Both the position numbers and the translations under genes were made by a program. From assembly GCF_937958065.1 (NCBI RefSeq), contig NZ_CALFXI010000097.1, positions 62,001 through 126,000 of the forward strand: DNA of 64,000 nt, in the 5' to 3' direction. This DNA comes from an uncultured Steroidobacter sp. (GTDB lineage Bacteria; Pseudomonadota; Gammaproteobacteria; Steroidobacterales; Steroidobacteraceae). The notes under the pieces are model-generated. The model saw only the letters and a list, made by a program, of their open reading frames with translations, had not been told where the DNA came from and searched no databases. Shown here piece after piece: positions 44,324 to 52,728 of the stretch. Each line of letters starts with the position of its first letter. Within the stretch, counting starts at the first letter, position 1.

Positions 44324-45867
44324 CGCAATCGGCGCCAGCCGATCACGACGCCGATGACCGACAGCAGCAAGCCGCCGAGCGAGAACGTGATCACACACAG
44401 ATCCCAAAGCGGGCGCCGCTGCCAGAGCCACCAGATATCGAACGAATGCAGCCCGTTGTACAACCAGCGATAGACACGGTTGGTTCGCGTACTGCGCTCG
44501 AGAATCTGGCCGGTGACCGGATCGAGATGAAACCAGGTGTGCTGCTCATCCGCGAAACGCACACGAAGGATGGGTAGCGGACGCTCCCCTCGTTCGGGAT
44601 GACGCGTGTAATAATAGTCGTCGTAAGCAGCGAGCACCGTGGCTTCGATCAGCGGCGCACCAGGCATCAGCTGCGGCGCGAGCGCCAGCATCGCGTTGGC
44701 ATCGGGCAGCGTCGTTGCTGTGACATTGCCGCCAACCATGCGAGTGCGACCGTCTCGATCGATGACTCGATAGAAAGGTTGACCCGCGTAGTGCACGAGG
44801 TCCGCCTCGACCGCGAGCGCGCCGAATCCTCGCGATGGCAGCTCGAAGTCCTCTATCGTCAGCGGCTTGCCGGTATAGATCACTTGCTGGTCCGCCTGCG
44901 CGCGGCGCGACGGATTGAGATTCAGCGGATTCATGGACAGCAGGCCGCTGAACACCCACGTCACGGTCAGCACCCCGAAGATGATGCCGGTGAAGTAGTG
45001 CCAGCGCATCAAGCCACGGTAGGGAACCTGTGGCTTGCCCGGTTTCGCCCGCCGGTTCCAGCGCAGCCAGCCGATCCACAGGCCGGTGATCGCGAGTACC
45101 ACGCCGACGCCGGAAAGAATGTCCACCATCCACTCCCAGAACACCGGGTACTTGCGAACGAACGTCGGATAGAGCCAGTGAGTTACCGCACCGAAATAAT
45201 TGAGCATGCGCTCGGTGCCGTGAGTATCCCGCACCACTTCGCCCGTGGTCGACGACACATACAACACCGTTCCTTCGGGATCGTTCAGCCTGTAACGCAG
45301 CAGCGGTCGATGTTCATTGAGCGCGGCTGACACGGTCCACTGATCGGTCTGCACAGCGCCGTTGAAGGCGATGCTGCCACCCTCGAAAGGTGGTGCGGAT
45401 TCCTCGCGGGCGGCGGCACTCCTTTGGATGAAGCCCGCAACCGCCTCCACTCCCATCTGCGTCGTCACATTCCGGAGCACCTCGCCGCTGTCCGCGAATA
45501 CGACTCTCGGTTGTGCCCCATTGTCGGCATGAATCACATACGCCGGCCGCTCGGAGATCATCGTCAGGCGAATGGAGCGCGCGGTGACTCCGGCTTGCGG
45601 ATCAGCGACGGCGATGTCCTCGAAGGCATTCGGCGTCGCTTTGCGCGTGAAGTCTCGCCATTGCAGCTTCGAGAGCGCCTCGGCGGGAGTCAGCGTCGCC
45701 GCCGAAAAATTCAGCGGCCTGGCCCCAGTCAGCCGCTCGACTTTGGTGAGTTGCGGGAACTCCACGTACATCATGAAGATCCCGCTCGCGAACCACAGCG
45801 CAAAGAAAAGGCACAGCACGATGCCCGCCCAGCGGTGGAAGAGATACAACGGCCGCTTCCAGCTCAT
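44281..45867 (-). CDS. PepSY-domain transmembrane protein (large form)
   Basis: A 528-aa inner-membrane protein. The N-terminal helix is HRWAGIVLCLFFALWFASGI, large periplasmic PepSY-like portions follow, and further helices include ILSGVGVVLAITGLWIGWLR, YFTGIIFGVLTVTWVFSGLL and the C-terminal VITFSLGGLLLSVIGVVIGW. His residues in HRWAGI, YHFT/HYFTG and LHSFDIWW suggest heme- or metal-linked reductase chemistry as proposed for this family. It follows the TonB receptor gene by 4 bp and thus lies in the cobalamin-riboswitch transcript. The stop overlaps the racemase end on the other strand. Confidence 0.87.
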   Translation of the reverse strand: MSWKRPLYLFHRWAGIVLCLFFALWFASGIFMMYVEFPQLTKVERLTGARPLNFSAATLTPAEALSKLQWRDFTRKATPNAFEDIAVADPQAGVTARSIRLTMISERPAYVIHADNGAQPRVVFADSGEVLRNVTTQMGVEAVAGFIQRSAAAREESAPPFEGGSIAFNGAVQTDQWTVSAALNEHRPLLRYRLNDPEGTVLYVSSTTGEVVRDTHGTERMLNYFGAVTHWLYPTFVRKYPVFWEWMVDILSGVGVVLAITGLWIGWLRWNRRAKPGKPQVPYRGLMRWHYFTGIIFGVLTVTWVFSGLLSMNPLNLNPSRRAQADQQVIYTGKPLTIEDFELPSRGFGALAVEADLVHYAGQPFYRVIDRDGRTRMVGGNVTATTLPDANAMLALAPQLMPGAPLIEATVLAAYDDYYYTRHPERGERPLPILRVRFADEQHTWFHLDPVTGQILERSTRTNRVYRWLYNGLHSFDIWWLWQRRPLWDLCVITFSLGGLLLSVIGVVIGWRRLRYEPRRRTAASASV

Positions 45868-45871
45868 GGCG

Positions 45872-48061
45872 TCAGAACGAGTACTTCAGACCGAGCTCGA
45901 CGCTGCGCGGATCGGCCAGCCGCACCATCAATCCGCCGCCGGAGGCCCATTCGGCATAGGCTTCGTCGCTCAAGTTGCGCCCGCGCAGCACGATCTGGGT
46001 TCGATGCCAGCGATACGCGACGCTCGCATCGAAGGTCGTGTACGCATCGAGCTGGATGCCGTTGTTATTGTTCGCCTGCCGCTCACCCACATGACGCGCA
46101 CCCGCCGTGAGCTCCCAATCGCCCCACGGTTTGACGATGAACAGGCCGGCGACGAACTGGGGAACATTGGGTGGCGTGTTGCCGCTGCGAGAGATGACAC
46201 CCGTACCGAGATTCTCGAAGAAGTCTTCGTATTGCGCCTTCCAGGTCCAGGCCGCATGGGTGTCGACGCGCAGTTCGCCAGGCAACGTAAACGCCGCTGC
46301 GAGCTCGGCGCCTTGCGACACCTGCTTGCCGATCTGCGAGTTGATACGAACGCCATCGACGATGCTCGACGTGAGTACGTCCTGCTTCTCGATGTCGAAC
46401 AGAGCGAACGTCAGGTCCGTGCCGCCGATCGACGCTTTGGCGCCCACCTCGTACTGAACGCCCTTCTGCAAGCTGAAGTCGTCCTGGCTGACCGTGAGGC
46501 TCACGAGTTGCGATACAGGCTGCGCCGCGCGGCTGTAGCTCGCATACAGATTCAGACGATCGCTCGCCTCGAAAATCACACCCAGCCGGCCCGTGACCGG
46601 ATCATAGGTTTTGGTGTACCGGTCCCCGCCGACATACGATGTGCGCTCCACATCGATCTGCTCGTAGCGCAAGCCGCCAACCAGCTTCAGTCGGTCGACA
46701 GGCTCGAAGACGTTCTCAACGTACGCCGCGACATTCTCGGTCGTCACCTTGATCGTGCGTTGATACCTCACATCCGGCCCAACGCCCGGATCGAAACCGA
46801 CCAGCGGCACGTTGGCCGGCTCCGGCGACGCGGCATAGGTCTGGCCGCTGTTACGGATCTGCTCGTTATCGTCATAGAGCGCGCCGACCAGGAAGGTATT
46901 CGGCCGGCCAGCGAGCGTGCCGCTCCACTTCAGATCCACGCGGTTGCCGATCTGGAAGTCGTTGCGATAGATCAGGAAGAAGCTGCTGCGCTCGACCGAC
47001 CGGGTCGCTGGATTCCACACCGTGCTCTCGGTATTGCGCCAGTCCAGATGCTGGCTGGCAACGTAGGTTTCGTTACGCAGCGACCACCGCTCCGACAGAT
47101 TCGAATCGACGATGAAACGCGTGAACGAATTGTCGGCTTTCGAGAAGTTGTCGGCATTGTTGTAGTTGAGGCGGCGCGTGCGGCCGTCGATACGGGCATT
47201 CACCAGGCGATCGGTTGCGTTGTTCGCCCGACGTACCGAATTCACACCGTTCTGGTCGATCACCGAGTCGTAGATAACCGGCGTGCCGTAGTAACTGCTG
47301 ACGCTGTCCTTCAGGAACGTGCCCTGTAACGTGAGCGTCGTGTCGTCGGTGGCATCGTAGCGCAAGGCGGCGGCGACGGCGGTGTAGTCATAGCCACTGT
47401 CGTTCACGTAACCGTCGGACTGCGACTGCGAAAGGTCGAGCCGATAATACAGATCGTCCACTCCCAACGGTCCGCCCAGGCCAGCGCCCACCCGATACGT
47501 GTTCCAGGAGCCGCCACTGACATTGATCTCGCCTTTCGTGGTGTCGTCAGGCAACTTGGAGACGTAGTTGATCGCGCCACCCACCGCGCCTTCGCCATAG
47601 AGCAGCGACGCCGGGCCTTTCAGCACCTCGATGCGCTCGAACAGGAAACTGTCCAACGGACGCGACGACTGCGATGCCGTGTTCTGTCGGATACCGTCGC
47701 GCATGACCGTGATGTCGTTGCCCGCGAAACCGCGGGTCGCGTAGTTCGGAATAGAACCGACTGAAGTACCGCCCGTCATGCCGACAGCACTTTCCATCGC
47801 CTCGACCGCGGTTCGCGCGCCACGCAGCTGAATCAGTTCGTGAGAGATCACAGAGACGCTGGCCGGCAGATCGAACGCATCGATACCGAGCCGGGAACCT
47901 GTGAGCACTGGCTCATCGAGCACGACCGTGCTGCGCTCCCGCCGCCCTTCGACGATGACGGCCTCGGTCGGGTCCGGCTTGCGATCGGACGCTCCCGCCT
48001 GCAGAACCATCGCCGCCATGCCCAGGCCACTCGCCCACCGGGCGAATCCATCTTTGCTCAC
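45872..48061 (-). CDS. TonB-dependent receptor (siderophore-receptor type) under a B12 riboswitch
   Basis: A roughly 730-aa outer-membrane transporter. After the signal peptide come a TonB box (TEAVIVEGRRE), plug motifs (LIQLRGARTAVEAMESAVGM; IEVLKGPASLLYGEGAVGG) and a barrel ending VELGLKYSF. The plug style is that of siderophore receptors, yet a cobalamin riboswitch sits upstream, which argues for a corrinoid or cobalt-linked ligand. GTG 48061 is chosen because GAGG lies 4-5 nt upstream and the signal peptide begins there; GTG 48112 would add a polar 17-residue extension. Confidence 0.9.
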   Translation of the reverse strand: MSKDGFARWASGLGMAAMVLQAGASDRKPDPTEAVIVEGRRERSTVVLDEPVLTGSRLGIDAFDLPASVSVISHELIQLRGARTAVEAMESAVGMTGGTSVGSIPNYATRGFAGNDITVMRDGIRQNTASQSSRPLDSFLFERIEVLKGPASLLYGEGAVGGAINYVSKLPDDTTKGEINVSGGSWNTYRVGAGLGGPLGVDDLYYRLDLSQSQSDGYVNDSGYDYTAVAAALRYDATDDTTLTLQGTFLKDSVSSYYGTPVIYDSVIDQNGVNSVRRANNATDRLVNARIDGRTRRLNYNNADNFSKADNSFTRFIVDSNLSERWSLRNETYVASQHLDWRNTESTVWNPATRSVERSSFFLIYRNDFQIGNRVDLKWSGTLAGRPNTFLVGALYDDNEQIRNSGQTYAASPEPANVPLVGFDPGVGPDVRYQRTIKVTTENVAAYVENVFEPVDRLKLVGGLRYEQIDVERTSYVGGDRYTKTYDPVTGRLGVIFEASDRLNLYASYSRAAQPVSQLVSLTVSQDDFSLQKGVQYEVGAKASIGGTDLTFALFDIEKQDVLTSSIVDGVRINSQIGKQVSQGAELAAAFTLPGELRVDTHAAWTWKAQYEDFFENLGTGVISRSGNTPPNVPQFVAGLFIVKPWGDWELTAGARHVGERQANNNNGIQLDAYTTFDASVAYRWHRTQIVLRGRNLSDEAYAEWASGGGLMVRLADPRSVELGLKYSF

Positions 48062-48139
48062 ATTGCCTCGCTTCTTGGTCTTATCGGCGGCAGTCGCACG
48101 CGATGACGCCACCCTGGGCGCGGCACGCAGCGATTGCCA

Positions 48140-48209
48140 GTTAATTACGGTAGCGAGGCGGTCGTTACGCGTTATTCGCGCGTTAACGGGCCGTTACAAG
48201 ACGCGTAAC
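48140..48209 (-). promoter_or_regulatory. Phased CGTTA direct repeats upstream of the TonB receptor
   Basis: On the plus strand CGTTA starts at 48163, 48170, 48181 and 48192, the last three at 11-bp steps. A further GTTA lies at 48140 and an inverted GTAAC at 48205-48209. Helically phased repeats of this size are typical of OmpR-type response-regulator or activator sites. They lie downstream of the riboswitch, so a second promoter for the receptor may be here. Confidence 0.35.
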
Positions 48210-48333
48210 AGCTCGCGCCATGGATGACACGACACCGTTGCAGCGGCTTTCGCTCCCGCGAGCGAATCGAGTCATCGATGGAAACATGCGGAACGGAAGG
48301 CGCGGTCGCCGGCGAACGCAGCGACGCGAACAT
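48172..48333 (-). CDS. Possible leader ORF (53 aa) after the riboswitch
   Basis: ATG 48333 opens a 53-codon frame ending in TAA at 48172, about 60 nt after the riboswitch core, with GGAAGGGG 7 nt upstream. A sequence complementary to the riboswitch 3' element lies just before this Shine-Dalgarno. The product (beginning MFASLRSPATAPSVPHVSID) resembles no family I know, has four cysteines near its end and no membrane span. It may be a regulatory leader or a remnant of a lost gene. Confidence 0.3.
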   Translation of the reverse strand: MFASLRSPATAPSVPHVSIDDSIRSRERKPLQRCRVIHGASCYASCNGPLTRE

Positions 48334-48389
48334 CCGCCAGCCCCTTCCCACGAGAGCCCGACAGCCTGTGCACGCCTTGCGGCGCGCGT

Positions 48390-48584
48390 TCCTCGGCAGG
48401 TCTTCGGGCTCATGGGCTTCGGCGAATGCCGACCTACTTGGCGCTGCTTCCCAGGCAAAAGCCCAGTGCTGTGTGCGCCGTTCGTTCCCAATTACCGCTG
48501 CGGGGCAGCCCCGGAATGCGCGTCGTTACGATGCGGTCACCGGGTTCCCTTTTCAGCCTGGTCCATGTTTGGAGCAGGCACCGT
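48390..48584 (-). ncRNA. Cobalamin riboswitch
   Basis: Read on the minus strand, the conserved elements occur in order: GGTGCCTG at the 5' end (48582 down), AAAGGGAACCCGGTG (near 48552-48538), GGGGCTGCCCCGCAGCGG then TAATTGGGAA (48511-48485), GCACTGGGC (48469-48461), CCTGGGAAG (48455-48447) and the 3' B12 box AGCCCGAAGACCTGCC (48410-48395). GAGCCCGA (48411-48404) can alternatively pair with TCGGGCTC (48361-48354), a likely expression platform. It should repress the TonB receptor/PepSY transcript when adenosylcobalamin is plentiful. Confidence 0.93.
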
Positions 48585-48679
48585 GGATGGGCACAAGATA
48601 TTGTGGTTCGCGGACGCCGTCAACGTTCGGACGGAGTTTGCGCGAGTCGGCGCGAATGTAGAAACGTCGAGATTTGTTT

Positions 48680-49933
48680 TCAGCTCGCCAGCATCGACGC
48701 GATTACGCAGCCGGTGACCACGGCTAGTACCGGCGCAGGTGTGGCTGTCAAAATCAGAAACGCCGCGCCAGCGATCGCGATATCGGTCCACTCGTGCACG
48801 GCGCTGGTCCAGACGGGATTGTAAAGAGCGGCTGCGAGGAGCCCGACGACCGCGGCGTTGACTCCTGCGATTGCATTCGCTGCCTTCCCGGCTCGCGCGA
48901 TGACGTGCCAGAACGGCAACATGCCGGCCATCAGCAGCAAGCCAGGCAGGAAGATCGCGAGCAGACTCACGGCCGCACCCAGCAAATCATTGACGCCCTC
49001 GATGCGAGCCCCCAGGAACGCGGCGAGCGAGAACATCGGCCCGGGCACTGCCTGCGCGGCACCGTAGCCCGCGAGGAAGTCCTCGGTGCTGACCCAACCG
49101 GGATCGACCACACTCTCCTGCAACAGCGGCAATACGACATGGCCGCCGCCGAACACCAGAGCCCCGGTTCGGTAGAACGCGGCAGTAACTGACCCGAGCA
49201 GCGACGTATTGGCCGTCAGCAGGATCGAAGCCAGCAGCAACGTTACAAACAACGAAATCAAAACCAAACCGGTGCGCCGCCGATAGCCGAGCGCGAATCC
49301 CGCCGAGTCGGACACCCTCGAGCTGCGACAAAACATCAGCCCGGCGCACGCTCCGCCAACGATCACGACCAGTTGAGTGAAAGCGGAGCTGACGGTGATT
49401 GCGACGGCTGCTGCGACGACCGCGATGACCCTGCGCCTGAAATCCGGCGTCAGGCGCTCGGCCATGGTCAAGACACCTTGGGCAACGACCGCGACGGCCA
49501 GCAGCTTGAGACCGTGTATCGCCGCTTGACCCTCGGGTTGCTGAAGCAGCGGTATGGCGCGAGCAAATGCCAGCAACAGCACGACCGAAGGCAGCGTGAA
49601 GGCCACGAACGCCGCGAGACCACCGGCCCAGCCAGCACGTAACAAACCGAGAGAGAACCCGACCTGGCTGCTCGCCGGCCCGGGCAAAAACTGCCCCAAC
49701 GCCACGAGTTGCGCATACTGCGCTTCGTCCACCCAGCGTCGCTTCACGACGATCTCGCGATGAAAATAACCGAGATGCGCAATGGGTCCGCCGAACGAGC
49801 TCACGCCCAGTTTCAGAAAAGTGGCCAGCACCTCCAGGACACGCCGCGATCGCGGCGCCGCGTTGCTGTGCGAATCGGGGTTGAGAGACGAATTGGCCAG
49901 CGGCATGTAGTGGATTGTAGCCAAGGGCCGCAT
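48680..49933 (-). CDS. chrA: Chromate transporter ChrA
   Basis: A 417-aa member of the CHR superfamily with the two duplicated CHR domains. The first has LGVSSFGGPIAHLGYFHREI and ALGQFLPGPASSQVGFSLG; the second has GALVFGGGHVVLPLLQESVV and GYGAAQAVPGPMFSLAAFLG. It exports chromate using membrane potential or proton exchange. ATG 49933 is preferred because GGAGAG lies 8 nt upstream; ATG 49906 is an alternative. It is divergent from the metal efflux operon, and the roughly 100-bp space between holds both promoters. Confidence 0.92.
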   Translation of the reverse strand: MRPLATIHYMPLANSSLNPDSHSNAAPRSRRVLEVLATFLKLGVSSFGGPIAHLGYFHREIVVKRRWVDEAQYAQLVALGQFLPGPASSQVGFSLGLLRAGWAGGLAAFVAFTLPSVVLLLAFARAIPLLQQPEGQAAIHGLKLLAVAVVAQGVLTMAERLTPDFRRRVIAVVAAAVAITVSSAFTQLVVIVGGACAGLMFCRSSRVSDSAGFALGYRRRTGLVLISLFVTLLLASILLTANTSLLGSVTAAFYRTGALVFGGGHVVLPLLQESVVDPGWVSTEDFLAGYGAAQAVPGPMFSLAAFLGARIEGVNDLLGAAVSLLAIFLPGLLLMAGMLPFWHVIARAGKAANAIAGVNAAVVGLLAAALYNPVWTSAVHEWTDIAIAGAAFLILTATPAPVLAVVTGCVIASMLAS

Positions 49934-50034
49934 CGCCCGCTCTCCAAGCTCGGCACGCTCGACCCGTAAGATGAACGTCACAAGGCAGACACCAATGCCG
50001 TGAGAAACTCTCGCGGTTGAGGCATACTCACCGC

Positions 50035-50415
50035 ATGCTGCGTCACTCCCCCATCGCCAGGCTCCTGTGGCTGCTCGCCATAGCACTGCTGTTGGTGCGC
50101 GTGGGTGAAGCTCATTTGCACTTGTGTCTGGACGGTCAACAACCCGCGGCTGCCGTGCACGTCGAGGATGCGCCGACGCATAGCGGCGGCAAGGCTTCCG
50201 CCGACGGCCACAATGACGTCGACGTCGACCTCTCGGTCGCGCCATGGGTCAAGAAAGTCGGCGTGGACGAGCTGCCGATCGTCATGTTTGCGAGCATCCT
50301 GCTCGCACTCCTGTTACCCGTATTGAAGAACACGAGCCGTCCGGCTCAGCTGTTCATTCCCTCGCTCGCTCCTGTCTGGGGCCTCCGTCCGCCGCTGCGC
50401 GGTCCTCCGGTTTAA
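50035..50415 (+). CDS. CzcI-like small exported protein
   Basis: A 126-aa protein with an N-terminal hydrophobic export segment (LLWLLAIALLLVRVGEAHLH), a central His/Asp-rich stretch (HVEDAPTHSGGKASADGHND, then VDVDL) and a C-terminal helix (ELPIVMFASILLALLLPVLK). Small histidine-rich proteins heading czcCBA operons (CzcI type) are thought to sense or buffer periplasmic metal. ATG 50035 is chosen over an earlier start at 50017. It is followed 69 bp later by czcC. Confidence 0.7.
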   Translation: MLRHSPIARLLWLLAIALLLVRVGEAHLHLCLDGQQPAAAVHVEDAPTHSGGKASADGHNDVDVDLSVAPWVKKVGVDELPIVMFASILLALLLPVLKNTSRPAQLFIPSLAPVWGLRPPLRGPPV

Positions 50416-50446
50416 ACCTCCGCTTCGTAGTCATTCCCCGTGACCT

Positions 50447-50468
50447 CACGCGTGTGAACGCACGCGTG
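50447..50468 (+). other. Inverted repeat before the czcC ribosome-binding site
   Basis: Two copies of the self-complementary CACGCGTG (50447-50454 and 50461-50468) are separated by 6 nt, 3 nt before the TAGGAGG of czcC. The copies can pair as a hairpin in mRNA or act as two regulator sites. A further perfect palindrome GGTTTAAACC (50409-50418) covers the stop of the preceding gene. Confidence 0.4.
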
Positions 50469-50484
50469 CAGTAGGAGGTTTTCG

Positions 50485-51783
50485 ATGTTATTGGCACTTG
50501 CACGCGCCTGTGCTGCGTGCGCCCTATTGTTTGTCGTTTTCACGGCGAACGCACAGTCGCGCGCTGAAACCATCAATCCCGAAGGCGAGCTGACGCTGGC
50601 GCGAGCGATCGATGCTGCCTTGCGCAGCAATCCCGATCTGCTGGCCAGCATGTACGAGCTGAGCGCCGCTCAAGCGCGCATCGTTCAGGCAGGCTTGCGC
50701 CCGAATCCGGCGCTCGACCTGGAGCTGGAGAACTTCGCCGGCACGGGCCAGACGCGAGGCATCGACGCGCTCGAAACGACACTCAGTCTGAGTCAGGTCG
50801 TCGAGTTGGGCGGCAAGCGAGGGCTGCGCCGCTCAGTCGCCGAGGCGGATCTGGATTTCGCCAGCATCGAGCAGCGCGCCCGCGAATTGGACGTGCTGTC
50901 CGACGTCACGCTGCGCTTCATCGAAGTCGTTGCCGCCCAGGAGCGCGAACGATTTGCGAGAGAAGCGACCGCACTCGCTCAGCAAACGCTCGACGCAATC
51001 GGCGCGCGCGTTGCAGCCGGACGTTCACCGGAAGCCGAGCGAAGCCGCGCCCGCATTGCCCTGACACGCAGTCTCGTAGAACAACGACAAGCGGAAAGCG
51101 AACTGCGCGCCGCGCGTTATGCCCTTTCTGCGACGTGGGGCAGCCCGGAGCCCGCATTCAGCACGGCGAAGGCGCAACTGTTCGACCTGCGTGCGGTGGA
51201 ATCCTTCCAGGCACTGATGGAGCAGCTGGAGCAGTCACCGGATTTCACGCGGTTCGCTTCTGAAGCGCGACTGCGTGATGCGGAGTTGCGACTGGCGCGG
51301 GTTCAAGCCCGACCGAATCTCACATTCAGCGTCGGCGTCCGCCGCTTCGAGCGTAGCAGCGATGCCGCTCTGGTCGCCGGCTTCTCCATGCCATTGCCGA
51401 TCTCCGATCGGAATCAGGGCGCGATTCGCGAGGCCCAGGTCCGGCGCGATCAAACGGATGCGATGCTGAATGCTGCTCGCGTCAGAGCTCGCGCCAGCCT
51501 GCTCGCGCTGTATCAGGAAATGAACGCAGACCGCGCCCGGGTCCACACGCTGCGTAACGAGGCGTTGCCTCAAGCGCTGCTCGCACTGGATCAAACTCGC
51601 AGCGGTTACGAGCGCGGCCGCTTTTCTTTCCTGGAGCTGATCACCGTCCAGGAAGAGCTGCTCGCGTTGCAAGCCGCGGCCATCGATGCCGCCGCCGATT
51701 ATCACCGCGTCCTCGCCGAAATCGAACGTCTCACCAGCGCCGCCCTCACCCGTCCCCTGACCCCGCCTCGAGTCGAACCATGA
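50485..51783 (+). CDS. czcC: Outer-membrane efflux protein, CzcC type
   Basis: A 432-aa TolC-like channel. The signal peptide (residues 1-26, ending ANAQ) is followed by two OEP repeats with long coiled coils (LTLARAIDAALRSNPDLLAS; NPALDLELENFAGTG; GRFSFLELITVQEELLALQA). It forms the outer-membrane exit duct of the CBA efflux complex. A strong AGGAGG lies 6 nt before the ATG. Its stop overlaps czcB (ATGA). Confidence 0.9.
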   Translation: MLLALARACAACALLFVVFTANAQSRAETINPEGELTLARAIDAALRSNPDLLASMYELSAAQARIVQAGLRPNPALDLELENFAGTGQTRGIDALETTLSLSQVVELGGKRGLRRSVAEADLDFASIEQRARELDVLSDVTLRFIEVVAAQERERFAREATALAQQTLDAIGARVAAGRSPEAERSRARIALTRSLVEQRQAESELRAARYALSATWGSPEPAFSTAKAQLFDLRAVESFQALMEQLEQSPDFTRFASEARLRDAELRLARVQARPNLTFSVGVRRFERSSDAALVAGFSMPLPISDRNQGAIREAQVRRDQTDAMLNAARVRARASLLALYQEMNADRARVHTLRNEALPQALLALDQTRSGYERGRFSFLELITVQEELLALQAAAIDAAADYHRVLAEIERLTSAALTRPLTPPRVEP

Positions 51784-52718
51784 ATCGGAAATCATTGTTG
51801 ATGCTGAGCGCCGCGGTGTTGGCCATCGGCGGATGCGGAGAGCCCAGCCCGGCGACACGAACGCCAGCCACGCCTGCCGCGGCTGACCACGAAGACCGCG
51901 GATCGAGACACGTCGCGCTGACGCCCGAGCAGATTCGAGCGGCGGGCATCGTGGTCGTCGAAGCGGGCCCTGCCACCATCCGCGAGACCTTGCCGGTTTA
52001 CGGCGTCATCGCGCCGAACGCCGAGCGCGTCAGAGACGTGGGCGCGCGCTTTCCAGGTGTGATCCGCACCGTCACCGCGAAAATTGGCGATTCGGTGCGC
52101 GCCGGCGACACATTGGCTACGGTCGAAAGCAACGAAAGCCTGCAGACCTATGCCGTTCCCGCGCCGCTCAACGGTGTCGTCACCGCTCGTAACGCGAATC
52201 CGGGCGAGCAAACCGGCGATAAGGTGCTGTTCACGATTGCGGACCTGTCGACCGTCTGGGTCGAGCTCTCCTTGTTTCCACGCGACATGGCGAAGGTTCG
52301 CGTCGGTCAGACGGTGCGCGTAGCGAGCCATGACACGGGCGTGAAAGCCGAGGGCAAGGTCGTCTACGTCGCGCCGTTCGGCACCAGCGTCAATCAAACA
52401 CTCACCGCCCGCGTGCTCCTCGACAACGCGGAACGTCGCTGGGCGCCCGGCCTGTACGTCACTGCCGAGGTGACGCTTGGCGAGCACCAGGTGCCACTGG
52501 TCGTGCGCAACGACGCATTACAAACATTGGAGAACGCCAACGTCGTGTTCGTTCACGCCGGCGAGGGCTTCGAGCCGCGGCCAGTGCGCCTCGGACGCAC
52601 AGACGCGCAATGGAGCGAGGTGACGGAGGGTTTGCAGGCAGGCGAGCGTTACGCCGCCGCGAACAGCTTCATTCTCAAGGCGGAGCTTGGCAAAGACTCC
52701 GCCAGGCACGATCACTAG
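51780..52718 (+). CDS. czcB: Periplasmic adaptor (membrane fusion protein), CzcB type
   Basis: A 312-aa lipoprotein adaptor: signal SLLMLSAAVLAIGGC with lipobox Cys at about residue 19, then barrel-sandwich (GDSVRAGDTLATVESNESLQ; APLNGVVTARNANPGEQTGD) and beta-barrel segments (LSTVWVELSLFPRDMAKVRV). It bridges CzcA and CzcC. It is short for the family and lacks the His-rich N-terminal metal-binding domain of some CzcB proteins, although the segment DHEDRGSRH is present near the mature N-terminus. Confidence 0.9.
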   Translation: MNRKSLLMLSAAVLAIGGCGEPSPATRTPATPAAADHEDRGSRHVALTPEQIRAAGIVVVEAGPATIRETLPVYGVIAPNAERVRDVGARFPGVIRTVTAKIGDSVRAGDTLATVESNESLQTYAVPAPLNGVVTARNANPGEQTGDKVLFTIADLSTVWVELSLFPRDMAKVRVGQTVRVASHDTGVKAEGKVVYVAPFGTSVNQTLTARVLLDNAERRWAPGLYVTAEVTLGEHQVPLVVRNDALQTLENANVVFVHAGEGFEPRPVRLGRTDAQWSEVTEGLQAGERYAAANSFILKAELGKDSARHDH

Positions 52719-52728
52719 GAGCGTTGCG

